NCBI GenBank assembly: GCA_937139405.1
Contig: CAKZPV010000008.1
Location: 62,001 to 126,000, forward strand
DNA: 64,000 nucleotides
Source: an uncultured Nitrospirota bacterium
GTDB lineage: Bacteria; Nitrospirota; Nitrospiria; Nitrospirales; UBA8639
Direction of reading: 5' to 3'
The notes under the pieces are model-generated. The model did not search any database. It was not told the DNA's origin and was given only the letters and a program-made list of their open reading frames with translations. Positions 25,916 through 35,362 of this stretch are shown piece by piece. A program made the position numbers and the translations under genes. Position 1 is the first letter of the stretch, and every line of letters begins with the position of its first letter.

Positions 25916-26923
25916 ATGACACACATCTCAGGCTCTCGGACATCAGTCGAACAGAGTCTCGGGGAAAGTTCTTTGCCCATGGGAGGGGAACTTTCTATTT
26001 CCCTATTGATTCCCGCATACAACGAAGAAATAGGCATTGGAAACGTTATCTCAAGCTTCCGGCAGGCCTTACCAACGGCCGAGATCTATGTCTACGATAA
26101 TAATTCCACGGATAGCACAGCTGAAGTAGCCATCCAGCTTGGTGCCATTGTTCGACAAGAACCTCGGCAAGGAAAAGGCTATGTGGTAAGACGAATGTTC
26201 GCAGATATCGATGCTGACATCTATATTTTAGTAGATGGGGACAACACATATGATGCCCGATTAGCCCCTACCCTGGTGGAGCTCTTACTACACCAGGGGC
26301 TAGACATGATCAATTGTGCCCGTGTGCCTACTTCAGCGACAGCCCATCGGCCGGGACATCAATTGGGCAACCATTCGCTTTCTGGTATTGTCAGAATGAT
26401 CTTCGGTGACAATTTCAAGGATATGCTCTCAGGCTATCGAGTCTTTTCGCGTCGTTTTGTCAAGTCATTTCCGGCCATGACCAGAGGATTTGAAATTGAA
26501 ACAGAACTGACTATTCATGCACTTGCTCTTGAAATGCCCTCAATGGAACTACCTTGTAATTTTCAAAATCGACAAGAGGGTTCCGAAAGTAAATTACATA
26601 CGTTTTCGGATGGGTTTCGCATTCTGATTACAATTGGGAATCTCTTGCGGCAAGAAAAGCCTCTGGCCGTTTTCTCGGCATCTAGCTTGATCCTCTTTCT
26701 GTCATCTCTCATTCTTGGTTACCCTATCCTCAACACTTACATTGAGACAGGCCTCGTGCCGCGTTTGCCTACCGCGGTTCTCGCAATGGGGCTTGCCTTA
26801 GGAGGCGTATCAAGCATCGCTTGTGGTCTTATTTTGGATACCGTCACCAGGGGACGTCAGGAGGCAAAACGACTCGCCTACCTTTCTATTCCTGGAATTC
26901 TTGAACAATCGAAACGATACTGA
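25916..26923 (+). CDS. Family 2 glycosyltransferase with C-terminal membrane segments
   Basis: A 335-residue protein with a GT-A fold: ISLLIPAYNEEIGIGNVI near the start, VYDNNSTDSTAEVA, then RQGKGYVVRRMFADIDADIYILVDGDNTYD with the metal-binding DGD motif. Two hydrophobic segments follow (about 255-285 and 290-315). The layout resembles dolichyl- or undecaprenyl-phosphate hexosyltransferases (DPM1-like) that make lipid-linked sugars at the inner membrane. The frame is open from 25850, but the ATG at 25916 follows CAGGAAA at good spacing and was chosen. It is the first gene of a surface-glycan region; the convergent gene on the other strand begins its 3' end 49 bases away. The sugar is unknown. 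Confidence 0.85.
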   Translation: MTHISGSRTSVEQSLGESSLPMGGELSISLLIPAYNEEIGIGNVISSFRQALPTAEIYVYDNNSTDSTAEVAIQLGAIVRQEPRQGKGYVVRRMFADIDADIYILVDGDNTYDARLAPTLVELLLHQGLDMINCARVPTSATAHRPGHQLGNHSLSGIVRMIFGDNFKDMLSGYRVFSRRFVKSFPAMTRGFEIETELTIHALALEMPSMELPCNFQNRQEGSESKLHTFSDGFRILITIGNLLRQEKPLAVFSASSLILFLSSLILGYPILNTYIETGLVPRLPTAVLAMGLALGGVSSIACGLILDTVTRGRQEAKRLAYLSIPGILEQSKRY

Positions 26924-26972
26924 TCGTTTTAAGAGAGACAGAACGATACAGAAAGGGACTGCACCCTAGTTC

Positions 26973-28856
26973 CTACAGCACAGACTCTCTCAAGTCCAAG
27001 GTGCGATTTTTGTGCACCTCAAAAAGTCGGAAAGACTGCTTTAATTGCTCTTGGAGCGGAACCTCTTTCAACCATTTTGGCGGTACAGCTTTCAGAAGGG
27101 TCTCATAAAAGGTGGGTTTTCCAGAATCCTCCAGATAGATTGTTGACTCTAAACTGAGATTCGTACAGATACCAATGAAGTCAATGTCTCGAAGATGAAT
27201 AAGGGCTTCGGCTTCGCTCATCTCTGTTGCCTTCATAATCGCTAGCATATCCTTTAAGCCTTCAACGTTTCGATGCATTGGGGTACCAATGACTCGGTAA
27301 GAAGTACGATAGAGTAATTCGGGGCCAAAGTCCTTAAAGGCTAAGATCGTTTTAGGAGCCTGATCGTGTGGAGTTAGAACCGTCAAATAATCTGCGAGAG
27401 GCTTGACCGGACATTTTCCTCCTATGGTTATTGGCGTTCGTGTGGGTTCATCAATCGCCATAACGGTCCCTACGGTGACAGGCCAAAACAACAAAAACAA
27501 TCCAAACACTAATGACGCCATCTCTCCTCTCCTATCTGTCCAACGTGTTTCAACCCATCCCAATGTTCTCCGAACATATTCCACATAAGGAATGAGCAAG
27601 ACAAGACCGGCATAGGGAGCCCAGCGCGATTCATACAGGGCTAGTGGGATAAATATCCCGGCTCCGATGAACAAAAGAACGGTTTGCCACTTCTTCCATT
27701 GAATGTCTTCTTGTCTTAGCCTAAATGCCAGAAATGGAAGAGCCAAGATACCGATTCCCAAGCTCACGACAACATCTCCACCAACTAATGGTTGCGTTTC
27801 AGCCACATGGTCCCATACTAACTGTCGAATGGCCGGATCCATATCGACAAGAGGCCCATGAAAAAATCCAGGAAATAGATACCACTGCACCGAAGTGGCC
27901 AGGAGGCTCCCAATTCCTATAGCCCCGATTCTTCCCCATAAAGTTGAAAGCCAGGTCGTTTTCCGTCCTATTAGAAAAATGCCATTCCATACAAGAAAAA
28001 TTAATCCAAGCACCATTTCATGGGGAAGAGAAATTCGGTCATACTCAATGAGCAGCCAATCCTCCCCAAGTCGTTCGACAAAGAAAAATAGAACAGAAAA
28101 CAAAAACATGCTCCCCATTATGGTTCGAATAGCGTTGATCTTCGCCTTTCCCTCCCAGATCCACACAAGGGTGTAGGCAGCAAGAAAAAAGCCTATGATG
28201 ACTAAGAATTCTACACTCACCCATAAACCTAAGGCTCCCAAAAACCCAGTGAGAATGAAACGATGCAAATTTCGTTGATTTTCAAGACCCCAGTTCAATC
28301 CCACTAAAAACCAGACAAAAATAGCAAGAATTAAGCTATGGTGATCGGGACGGCCAACCATAAAATATCCCGTAAGGATGGGTTGTAACTGGAAAAGAAT
28401 GGCCAGCAATATCATCCCGAGTCGATCCATCCTGTCCCGCATGAGACAAAAGAGCCCCAGGAAAGCAACAAGATGCAACAACGGGCTAATGATGACACCC
28501 CACAAATGTAGCCCGGTTGAAAATGGCAGAAACATCGAGAACACTCCAGCCCCAATCAACAGCAAAAAATCCATTGGTTTTGTCCAATGAATACTTTCCC
28601 CATAAGGAGCATTGCTTCGCGGATAAATGGAATTGTTCCATGTCCCATGTTCATAAATAAACTGAACACGGTTGAGCCGAGTATAGCCATCCGTTCCTAA
28701 CAACTCCCCTTCCATGATATTCATGGGACCCCAAAATGCATAGAGAAGATGAATAATGAAAAAAAGACCCAATATGATCAAGCTGAGAGATTTAATTTCT
28801 CCTCCCTGCAATTGCGCTTGAGATAATGTGTCCTCTCGAACCAGGTTTGTATTCAC
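26973..28856 (-). CDS. Large polytopic membrane glycosyltransferase-like protein (GT-C fold)
   Basis: A 627-residue protein with about twelve membrane segments. The first periplasmic loop has DGYTRLNRVQFIYEHGTWN followed by PRSNAPYGESIHWTKPMD, and a later loop has GRPDHHSL; these resemble the STT3/PMT-like GT-C proteins, where an acidic motif in the first loop binds metal and lipid-phosphate sugar donor. The soluble C-terminal ~120 residues lie in the periplasm. The start is GTG at 28856, preceded by AGGA. It could use the lipid-linked sugar made by the GT2 protein encoded next to it, though the genes are convergent. Substrate unknown. Confidence 0.7.
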   Translation of the reverse strand: MNTNLVREDTLSQAQLQGGEIKSLSLIILGLFFIIHLLYAFWGPMNIMEGELLGTDGYTRLNRVQFIYEHGTWNNSIYPRSNAPYGESIHWTKPMDFLLLIGAGVFSMFLPFSTGLHLWGVIISPLLHLVAFLGLFCLMRDRMDRLGMILLAILFQLQPILTGYFMVGRPDHHSLILAIFVWFLVGLNWGLENQRNLHRFILTGFLGALGLWVSVEFLVIIGFFLAAYTLVWIWEGKAKINAIRTIMGSMFLFSVLFFFVERLGEDWLLIEYDRISLPHEMVLGLIFLVWNGIFLIGRKTTWLSTLWGRIGAIGIGSLLATSVQWYLFPGFFHGPLVDMDPAIRQLVWDHVAETQPLVGGDVVVSLGIGILALPFLAFRLRQEDIQWKKWQTVLLFIGAGIFIPLALYESRWAPYAGLVLLIPYVEYVRRTLGWVETRWTDRRGEMASLVFGLFLLFWPVTVGTVMAIDEPTRTPITIGGKCPVKPLADYLTVLTPHDQAPKTILAFKDFGPELLYRTSYRVIGTPMHRNVEGLKDMLAIMKATEMSEAEALIHLRDIDFIGICTNLSLESTIYLEDSGKPTFYETLLKAVPPKWLKEVPLQEQLKQSFRLFEVHKNRTLDLRESVL

Positions 28857-29460
28857 CTTTTCGTAATCCTAGATAGAGATAACTCACTAAATGAAGGACG
28901 CATACATTGAACTCCAATACATGATGTCTAATTGTTCGATATCAAAGGAATTTTCTGAATTCCCAACCCACTAATGTATCGATAATTCCTCTTGATTTTT
29001 TTCTATGTATCTTTCCTGTCGGAAATCTTTCTACCCGTATTAACTTCATTATCGGTTGAAGATGCCTTCTGAGGCCAACCCTTTCAATCAGCAGCCTCAT
29101 GTTTCTTCAAATCAGTAACTTCCCTATGAAAATAGAACCCTCAAGAATGCACCAAAATTCTTCCGATAAGAGTACCCTGAGGTCTTTCGTGAGAGACGCG
29201 TCGTGTCCACTCACATTTTTTAAGTTGCAAGGTCATGTTAACGCGACCTGAAAATATTTTTGAGGAAAGAGCGATAGTCCAACAGAATAGTCTCATTTTC
29301 ATCGTCAATTTAAAGATTAATCGGACCCTGACCTTCATCTGGCCGGACGTCTCTTGAATCAAATTGACGATGAGTTCATTTCGCAGCTAACAGTTAACCA
29401 ATTATTCGCAGGGACAATGGAACATTTGCTCAAACCCGTGTCCTCTCCAGAAACCGTTCA
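28857..29460. other. Divergent intergenic region with a perfect inverted repeat
   Basis: About 600 bases between two divergent GT-C genes. No convincing gene: a minus-strand frame at 29141-29362 has no ribosome site and no recognisable domain. The notable feature is a perfect 12-base inverted repeat, CATCGTCAATTT (29300-29311) and AAATTGACGATG (29361-29372), separated by 49 bases. Confidence 0.5.
29300..29372. repeat. 12-base inverted repeat with 49-base spacer
   Basis: CATCGTCAATTT at 29300-29311 and its exact reverse complement at 29361-29372. It lies about 90 bases upstream of the GT-C gene at 29461. It could be a structured leader, a paired operator or a relic of a small mobile element; nothing else identifies it. 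Confidence 0.5.
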
Positions 29461-31257
29461 ATGTTGACACAAAATTTTCGAGTACAATCGCTCCCATGGA
29501 TTGCCATATTGATTACCGTCATGATGCTCAATGCAGGACTCCTCTGGTGGTATCACGACCGCACCTGGTGGGAGCGGGATGAGGGACAGCTCGCACATGT
29601 CGCAGAACGCATCTTGGAAGGCGAGGTGCTCCATCGAGATGTACAGGACGTTCGTCCGGGGTATGTGAACTTTATCAACGCAATGGCGCTTTATCTCTTT
29701 GGGCCAACTCTGCTCAGCTTGCGCTACCCCTTGACGCTCATCGCCCTTGCACAATCAGGTCTGTTGTTCTTTCTCTTCCGATCTCACGGAGCCATTCTGG
29801 CTGGAACCCTCTCCTTAAGTTCTGTGGCGCTGGGTGTACTCCACTTCATGAATCCCAATCACCACTGGTATGCCCTATTCTTTACTATTCTGCTCATCTG
29901 TCATTTGATATGGACGCCACGAACGAGCCGCTGGTATTTACCTCTCGCAGGCTTACTTATTGTCACTGTTGGAATGACGCGGCACCTTACGGGCGCATTT
30001 GTGGGTATGGGCACTCTCTCCTTTCTTCTCTTTGCCGAGGCTCAAGAGAGCGGAAAATCCATGCCATTCCGCCAGGAGTGGATAGGGCGACTACTCTGTG
30101 CTTCAATGCTTGTTCTGCTCTCCCTGTACCTCTTGCGATCAACGGATTTCATAGCTTTTCTCATGTTTGGCCTCTGGCCAGTAGGGTTTTTGACCTGGCA
30201 GCTCATGACAGTCACAGTGTCCAACAACAGAACCATTCACATCTTTAGAGGACTCTGTCTTGGCATGGTTATCGGCGCATTACCGCTTCTTGGCTACCAC
30301 GCGATGAATGGGTCCCTCGCCGCTATGATCGACGACAACATCCTTCGTGCTTTTGATGTACTCAATTGGGACTTGGGCAAAAAAGTAAAGTATTGGATGC
30401 TGCCATTAGGCGGAGTCACGCAATTCCGCAATAGCCCGGGATTATTCAATTTCCTTAATGCCATGTACTTTCTGACCGTACCGTTCTTCGCAGCACTCAA
30501 CGGGTTTGTCTTGTTTCTTGCTATTCGTCGAAGAACATCAAATATCTCGTTAGCATTGCCTATTCTCGCGGCATTCTACGGCTTAGTATCGCTCTTCATT
30601 CAAATTCCCATCTATCTATATTGGACATCCATACTATCAATTGCGGGATCGTTATGGGTCCTTATAGCAGTGAGGCCTAAGTGGAAGGTACCTATAAGCG
30701 CGATGCTCATCGTACTGTCAGGGATCAGTATCGTTTTCCAGGCTGGTGTGCCTATCCGTAGTTCTATTATGGAACTCATTAGCACCGAAAAGCCTGAACT
30801 CTTCGACAGTCGAAACCAATTACCAAAGGTGGATCTATGGATCAGAGGAGACTCGCTGGAAGCTTACAAGAGGGTTGTTCGCATCATTAAGCAGGAGACA
30901 GACCAAGATGATTACGTCTTCGCAGTTCCGAACAATGCTGAGCTCTATTTTATGACGGAGAGGCGTAATCCCTTTCGATTCGCTAGTACGGACCACGGTG
31001 TCCTGAATGAAACAGAAGTACAACACGTCATCAAAACCTTGGAGAGACTTCGTCCTCGCATCATAACCTTTTCCCCAAGTTCTCAAAGAAATACCACCCA
31101 CTCATTGGCCATCATGCAACACGTCCGCCAGCACTCACAATTGCTCTTGCAAGACGCGTTTTTCGAGGTATACCGCTATGGTGAGAAAAACCCAACGACG
31201 AAGAAAAACGAGAGGGCTCAGGTGAGTGTGACCAAGAATTGGCGAACAGCAGGATAA
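29461..31257 (+). CDS. Polytopic membrane glycosyltransferase-like protein (ArnT/PMT-type GT-C)
   Basis: A 598-residue integral membrane protein with a first segment at about 12-32, then the periplasmic motif WWERDEGQLAHVAERILEGE with the acidic ERDEG typical of the GT-C (PMT/ArnT) superfamily, followed by HRDVQDVRPGYVNF. About ten to eleven hydrophobic segments follow to residue ~430, and a soluble C-terminal domain of ~150 residues. Such enzymes transfer a sugar from a polyprenyl-phosphate carrier to a periplasmic acceptor. It begins a plus-strand set continued by the methyltransferase-GT2 fusion only 15 bases downstream. No ribosome site is obvious at the ATG. Confidence 0.72.
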   Translation: MLTQNFRVQSLPWIAILITVMMLNAGLLWWYHDRTWWERDEGQLAHVAERILEGEVLHRDVQDVRPGYVNFINAMALYLFGPTLLSLRYPLTLIALAQSGLLFFLFRSHGAILAGTLSLSSVALGVLHFMNPNHHWYALFFTILLICHLIWTPRTSRWYLPLAGLLIVTVGMTRHLTGAFVGMGTLSFLLFAEAQESGKSMPFRQEWIGRLLCASMLVLLSLYLLRSTDFIAFLMFGLWPVGFLTWQLMTVTVSNNRTIHIFRGLCLGMVIGALPLLGYHAMNGSLAAMIDDNILRAFDVLNWDLGKKVKYWMLPLGGVTQFRNSPGLFNFLNAMYFLTVPFFAALNGFVLFLAIRRRTSNISLALPILAAFYGLVSLFIQIPIYLYWTSILSIAGSLWVLIAVRPKWKVPISAMLIVLSGISIVFQAGVPIRSSIMELISTEKPELFDSRNQLPKVDLWIRGDSLEAYKRVVRIIKQETDQDDYVFAVPNNAELYFMTERRNPFRFASTDHGVLNETEVQHVIKTLERLRPRIITFSPSSQRNTTHSLAIMQHVRQHSQLLLQDAFFEVYRYGEKNPTTKKNERAQVSVTKNWRTAG

Positions 31258-31272
31258 ACAAAGCAAACAACC

Positions 31273-32760
31273 ATGTTAAACGTTCTTAAACCTCGCTGGA
31301 AAACTGACAAAATTCTAACCCAGGTTGGTGTAACAACCGATCGCTGCAAAGAAATGATCCGAAATCTTTATGACAGCCTAGCCGAAAGTCGTCATGATTG
31401 GATTGAGAAAAACAAGTACTACTATCATGAAGATTGGACGTATATGTCGTTCTTAATACCGGCAGGAAAAACAATCATAGAACTCGGCTGCGGCACGGGT
31501 GAACTACTCTCTCATTTGCGTCCGAGCTGGGGCGTGGGAATCGATTTGTCACCGAAGACCATTGAGCAGGCTCGGCGAAAATACCCTAATTTAGATTTTA
31601 GATTGGGCAATGTCGAAGATCAGGACTTTATAGTAAATGTTGATGCGCAGTTTGATGTCATAGTGCTATCGGATACTGTCGGCATGCTAGAAGATTGCGA
31701 AGAAACTTTTCGTAGCATACATGGATTGTGTCATCAAGATACACGTATCGTTATCTCCTACTACTCGCGAATGTGGGCACCCATATTATCGTTATTAGAG
31801 AAATTCGGCATGAAAATGCCTTCACCAAAAAACAACTGGCTGTCAGCCGAGGATATAACAGAACTATTGAAGCTTGCTGGCTTTGATATCGTGAAAAAAG
31901 AATGGCGTATTCTTTCGCCAAAGAGACTGTGTGGGTTGGGACGCTTCATCAACAAATACCTTCCTAGTATACCGGGCATTCGTCATCTTTCATTGCGCAA
32001 CTATGTTGTCGCCCGACCGATAGCAAATGCGCCGAAGGAAAAACTCTCAGCATCCGTCATTATTCCTGCTCGCAATGAACGAGGGAATATCCGCAATGCA
32101 CTCTTACGATTGCCTAATTTTTGTGAGGATCTTGAAATCATCTTCGTAGAAGGGCACAGCAGTGATAAGACATTAGAAGAGATCTGCACAGTGATTGCCG
32201 AGAACCCTTCTCAAGACATTAAAGTGCTTGTGCAAGATGGCAAAGGGAAAGGGGATGCTGTACGAAAGGGTTTCAATCATGCACGGGGTGATGTGTTATT
32301 TATTCTTGATGCCGACCTTACCACGCCACCTGAAAGTATGCCGAAGTTTTATCGCGCAATATGTTCAGGACAAGGGGAATTCATCAACGGCACACGATTG
32401 GTTTACCCTATGGAAGATGAAGCTATGCGGTTTCTCAACCTTGTCGCTAACTATGCATTCTCCGTTATTTTCTCGTGGTTATTAAATCAGAGAATTACCG
32501 ATACGCTTTGTGGAACGAAAGTATTACTAAGAAGGCATTATGAAGAAATATCCCGTAATCGTGATTATTTTGGTGAATTCGATCCTTTTGGTGATTTTGA
32601 TTTGCTATTTGGCGCGTCAAAGCAAAACCTGAAGTTTGTCGAAATTCCCGTTCGCTATGAGAGTCGCCGGTACGGAGAGACTCAAATTTCACGCTTTCAA
32701 AACGGTTTGTCATTATTACAGATGGTCGTCTTTGCGTTCCGTCGATTAAAGGCCATATGA
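31273..32760 (+). CDS. Fused SAM-dependent methyltransferase and family 2 glycosyltransferase
   Basis: A 495-residue two-domain protein. The N-terminal half (about 30-250) is a class I methyltransferase with motif I IELGCGTGELLSHL, GIDLSP and an acidic DVIVLSDTVGMLED. The C-terminal half (about 258-495) is a GT2 domain: ASVIIPARNERGNIRNAL, DGKGKGDAVRKGF, DADLTTPPESM with the DAD metal motif, and CGTKVLLRRHY, like polyprenyl-phosphate mannosyl/glucosyl transferases. There is no C-terminal membrane segment pair as in the GT2 at 25916. Both domains look catalytically intact. Its stop overlaps the next start (ATGA), so the downstream methyltransferase is coupled. Role in glycan or lipid modification is inferred. 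Confidence 0.85.
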   Translation: MLNVLKPRWKTDKILTQVGVTTDRCKEMIRNLYDSLAESRHDWIEKNKYYYHEDWTYMSFLIPAGKTIIELGCGTGELLSHLRPSWGVGIDLSPKTIEQARRKYPNLDFRLGNVEDQDFIVNVDAQFDVIVLSDTVGMLEDCEETFRSIHGLCHQDTRIVISYYSRMWAPILSLLEKFGMKMPSPKNNWLSAEDITELLKLAGFDIVKKEWRILSPKRLCGLGRFINKYLPSIPGIRHLSLRNYVVARPIANAPKEKLSASVIIPARNERGNIRNALLRLPNFCEDLEIIFVEGHSSDKTLEEICTVIAENPSQDIKVLVQDGKGKGDAVRKGFNHARGDVLFILDADLTTPPESMPKFYRAICSGQGEFINGTRLVYPMEDEAMRFLNLVANYAFSVIFSWLLNQRITDTLCGTKVLLRRHYEEISRNRDYFGEFDPFGDFDLLFGASKQNLKFVEIPVRYESRRYGETQISRFQNGLSLLQMVVFAFRRLKAI

Positions 32761-33500
32761 ACGCTTCATCAACAACCCTCGATCGTGTTCCACAATTGAA
32801 AGAAGCCTGGGAAGAAAAAGCAGTGCTGAGAGAGATTTATTGTGACTACTATCAGCGTATAAAGGCCGAATTGATACCAGGACTCACACTTGAGGTGGGG
32901 AGTGGATGTGGTAGCTTCAAACAAGAGTTGGGTGATGTCATTACTACGGACATTGTTCGCTCTTCATGGATTGATAGCGTTGCCGATGCGCAAGCGTTGC
33001 CGTTTAAAGCAGGTACAATTTTTAACATTATTATGGTTGACGTGCTCCATCATTTGGGTAACCCACTTGCTTTTCTTAAAGAGGCATCACGGGTCTTAAC
33101 AATAGGCGGAAAATTGATACTCTTGGAGCCCGCGATTACGCCCATCAGTTTGTTTTTCTATCATTTTTTTCATCCAGAACGAGTTGATTTTTCCTACCAG
33201 CCTCATCATGACTTTCGCCCTGCGAAAAGTGATAACCCTTTTGATGGTAATCAGGCGATACCCACCCTATTGTTTGGCAAATATGAATCGTTTCTATCTA
33301 GTTCGTTACCTGAGTTTCAGTTAACGAAGAAAGAACGCTTGAGTTTTGTTGCCTATCCCTTATCTGGAGGATACCGACATTGGAGTCTGGTTCCGGCAAA
33401 GCTGGTGAAATCCATATTGCATGTCGAACGTAAACTCGAGAAAGTGCTGGGCCCATTGTCTGCGTTCAGAATCCTTGTAGTATTATCACGATCAGAATAG
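32757..33500 (+). CDS. Class I SAM-dependent methyltransferase
   Basis: A 247-residue methyltransferase with motif I as LEVGSGCGSFKQEL (residues ~41-54), TTDIVRS for the ribose-binding acidic position, the loop DAQALPFKAGTIFNIIMVDVLHHLGNP typical of UbiE/Methyltransf_11, and a C-terminal extension. The ATG overlaps the TGA of the preceding fusion gene. It very likely acts on the same glycan or carrier lipid as its neighbours. The substrate cannot be told from sequence. Confidence 0.82.
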   Translation: MNASSTTLDRVPQLKEAWEEKAVLREIYCDYYQRIKAELIPGLTLEVGSGCGSFKQELGDVITTDIVRSSWIDSVADAQALPFKAGTIFNIIMVDVLHHLGNPLAFLKEASRVLTIGGKLILLEPAITPISLFFYHFFHPERVDFSYQPHHDFRPAKSDNPFDGNQAIPTLLFGKYESFLSSSLPEFQLTKKERLSFVAYPLSGGYRHWSLVPAKLVKSILHVERKLEKVLGPLSAFRILVVLSRSE

Positions 33501-34050
33501 GTTTCTACCAAGGCTGTGAAAAAGAGTTCTCATACTCTTTCTTCCACCTGATGTTTCCATTGGCTCATTCGTGAGGAAGGATGGGACATCCACACCCATT
33601 GACCCTCTACCCTCGTTTAAGGCTTAGGGGACCACTTTGGCCTACAACGCTGCATTGTGCCTAACACGCTTTCCTAATCGGCTTCCCCTTTCAATCAGCC
33701 TCAGAATCCTACGACACCGATGATGTGAATTGTATGGTCGCATCTCTCATCCTTGTACAATTTATTCTGTTTCTCATATTCTTCAATCCGGATTTATCTT
33801 CTACCTTAAGAAACATTCCCTTCGGGCCGAGATAGCCTTTATTAACCTTACATCCATCCAGATAAATTCAATCTGAAAAAAAATTCGCATTACCACTTCA
33901 ATTTTCTAGAAACCCTTTTCTACCAATATTCTTTATGGACGAACAACTGTTTGCCATTCCCACTATTATCCATTGAATGACTCATTCCTGCGAAGCAAAG
34001 ATGGTTATGACAATATCGTGGAAATTGGAGCACCAAGGAAAAAATTAAGA
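33501..34050. other. Intergenic region after the methyltransferase gene
   Basis: About 550 bases without a gene I can support. The sequence turns AT-rich toward 33800-33960, as expected for a promoter ahead of the membrane protein gene. A TTG-initiated extension of that gene back to 33973 is possible but has no ribosome site. Confidence 0.4.
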
Positions 34051-35208
34051 ATGCTAACTAAGACAGTTGAAACAAATACGGTCACTATCACCCAGCAAGC
34101 GAAGATACAGACAGAAAAGAAGTATCTGTTTCACCCAATCGTGGATTTTCTCTGTCTCGGCGGTGGATCGCTCCTTCTATTCTTGCTACTGGCAATTTTT
34201 ATTCCATTAGAAGCCGCAACGCCCGCCGCTTCAGTTATTACTCTAGGCCTCGCGAATTTGATTAACCACCCACATTTTGCTCATTCCTATCAAATTTTCT
34301 ATCAGAATTATCGGCAAAAAATTAACTCCGTGAACCCATCAAAGAGTTTACGCATGCGCTATATCATTGCAGGCCTGATTGTGCCAATGGCGTTAGTAAG
34401 CTTTTTCAGCATCAGCATTCTGACAAATGATGCTAAAATGCTTAGCTATGGAGCAAATATCATGCTCTTTTTTGTTGGCTGGCATTACGTCAAACAAGGG
34501 TATGGGATGTTAATTGTCGACTCAGTCTTAAAACGGAAATTCTTTATCAATTCTGAAAAGAAGATCTTATTGCTCAATGCCTATTCATCCTGGATATTTT
34601 TCTGGCTTCTCACAAACTGGACAATTTCCGAGCAAAACATTTGGGGATTAAAATCCGTTACATTCTTTATTCCTATATGGATGTTGTACACAAGTGGCCT
34701 GATCGCCACAGTCACTACGGGGCTTACTTTTTCCATGTTGAGTAAGAAACGTTTTGTCGACAAAAGTCTGTTGCCCTTCAATGGCCTTGTCGCGTATTTC
34801 ACCTCACTATACATTTGGATGGCCCTGAGACTTGATCCATTCTTTTTGTTTTTTGTGCCCGTATTTCATTCTTTACAATATCTCGTGGTTGTTTGGCGCT
34901 ACCAATACAACAAAACCAGTTATGCACCTATAATTCCAACAGAGGAAACTATCCAGGACTTATCTTCGACACCACTTTGGAAATTTGTAAGATTTGTGGC
35001 TGTAGGAATAGGCTTAGGATACTTAGGCTTTTGGGCTGTGCCTCAACTCTTTGACTCTACGGTTCCCTATAATCAAACCGTTTTTGGTGGCACGATGTTT
35101 ATGTTTGTTTTTTGGATCTTCATCAATATCCATCATTATTTCATTGATAACGTCATATGGAGACGAGAAAATCCCGACACAAAACAATATCTATTTGGCT
35201 CTCCCTAA
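34051..35208 (+). CDS. Conserved polytopic membrane protein of unknown function
   Basis: A 385-residue protein with about nine membrane segments. His-containing motifs are notable: LANLINHPHFAHSYQIFY near the first segments, VGWHYVKQGYGM in the middle, VFHSLQYLVVVWRYQYNK later, and NIHHYFIDNVIWRRENPD close to the C terminus. This spread of membrane-adjacent histidines recalls metal-dependent membrane enzymes such as desaturases, but I cannot assign a family. The ATG at 34051 follows AAGGA; a longer frame from a TTG at 33973 has no ribosome site. It stands alone between the glycan genes and the convergent cpoB gene. Confidence 0.72.
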   Translation: MLTKTVETNTVTITQQAKIQTEKKYLFHPIVDFLCLGGGSLLLFLLLAIFIPLEAATPAASVITLGLANLINHPHFAHSYQIFYQNYRQKINSVNPSKSLRMRYIIAGLIVPMALVSFFSISILTNDAKMLSYGANIMLFFVGWHYVKQGYGMLIVDSVLKRKFFINSEKKILLLNAYSSWIFFWLLTNWTISEQNIWGLKSVTFFIPIWMLYTSGLIATVTTGLTFSMLSKKRFVDKSLLPFNGLVAYFTSLYIWMALRLDPFFLFFVPVFHSLQYLVVVWRYQYNKTSYAPIIPTEETIQDLSSTPLWKFVRFVAVGIGLGYLGFWAVPQLFDSTVPYNQTVFGGTMFMFVFWIFINIHHYFIDNVIWRRENPDTKQYLFGSP

Positions 35209-35362
35209 CCACATTTTCTTCTTGCCTCTCACGCCGACAAATCTGTTATTTGGCTTTCAAATATTCGAAAAATTATCTATTAGAGCATTGCCGATTAGGA
35301 CTAGACCAACCGTCTCGTGTAAAACCGGACTGCTGCTTTTTAAAGAAAAGATGGTGAGAAAT

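Noticed and set aside
29141-29362. 73-codon minus-strand frame in the GT-C intergenic region
   Set aside because: No ribosome site, no domain, and the inverted repeat crosses its 5' part.
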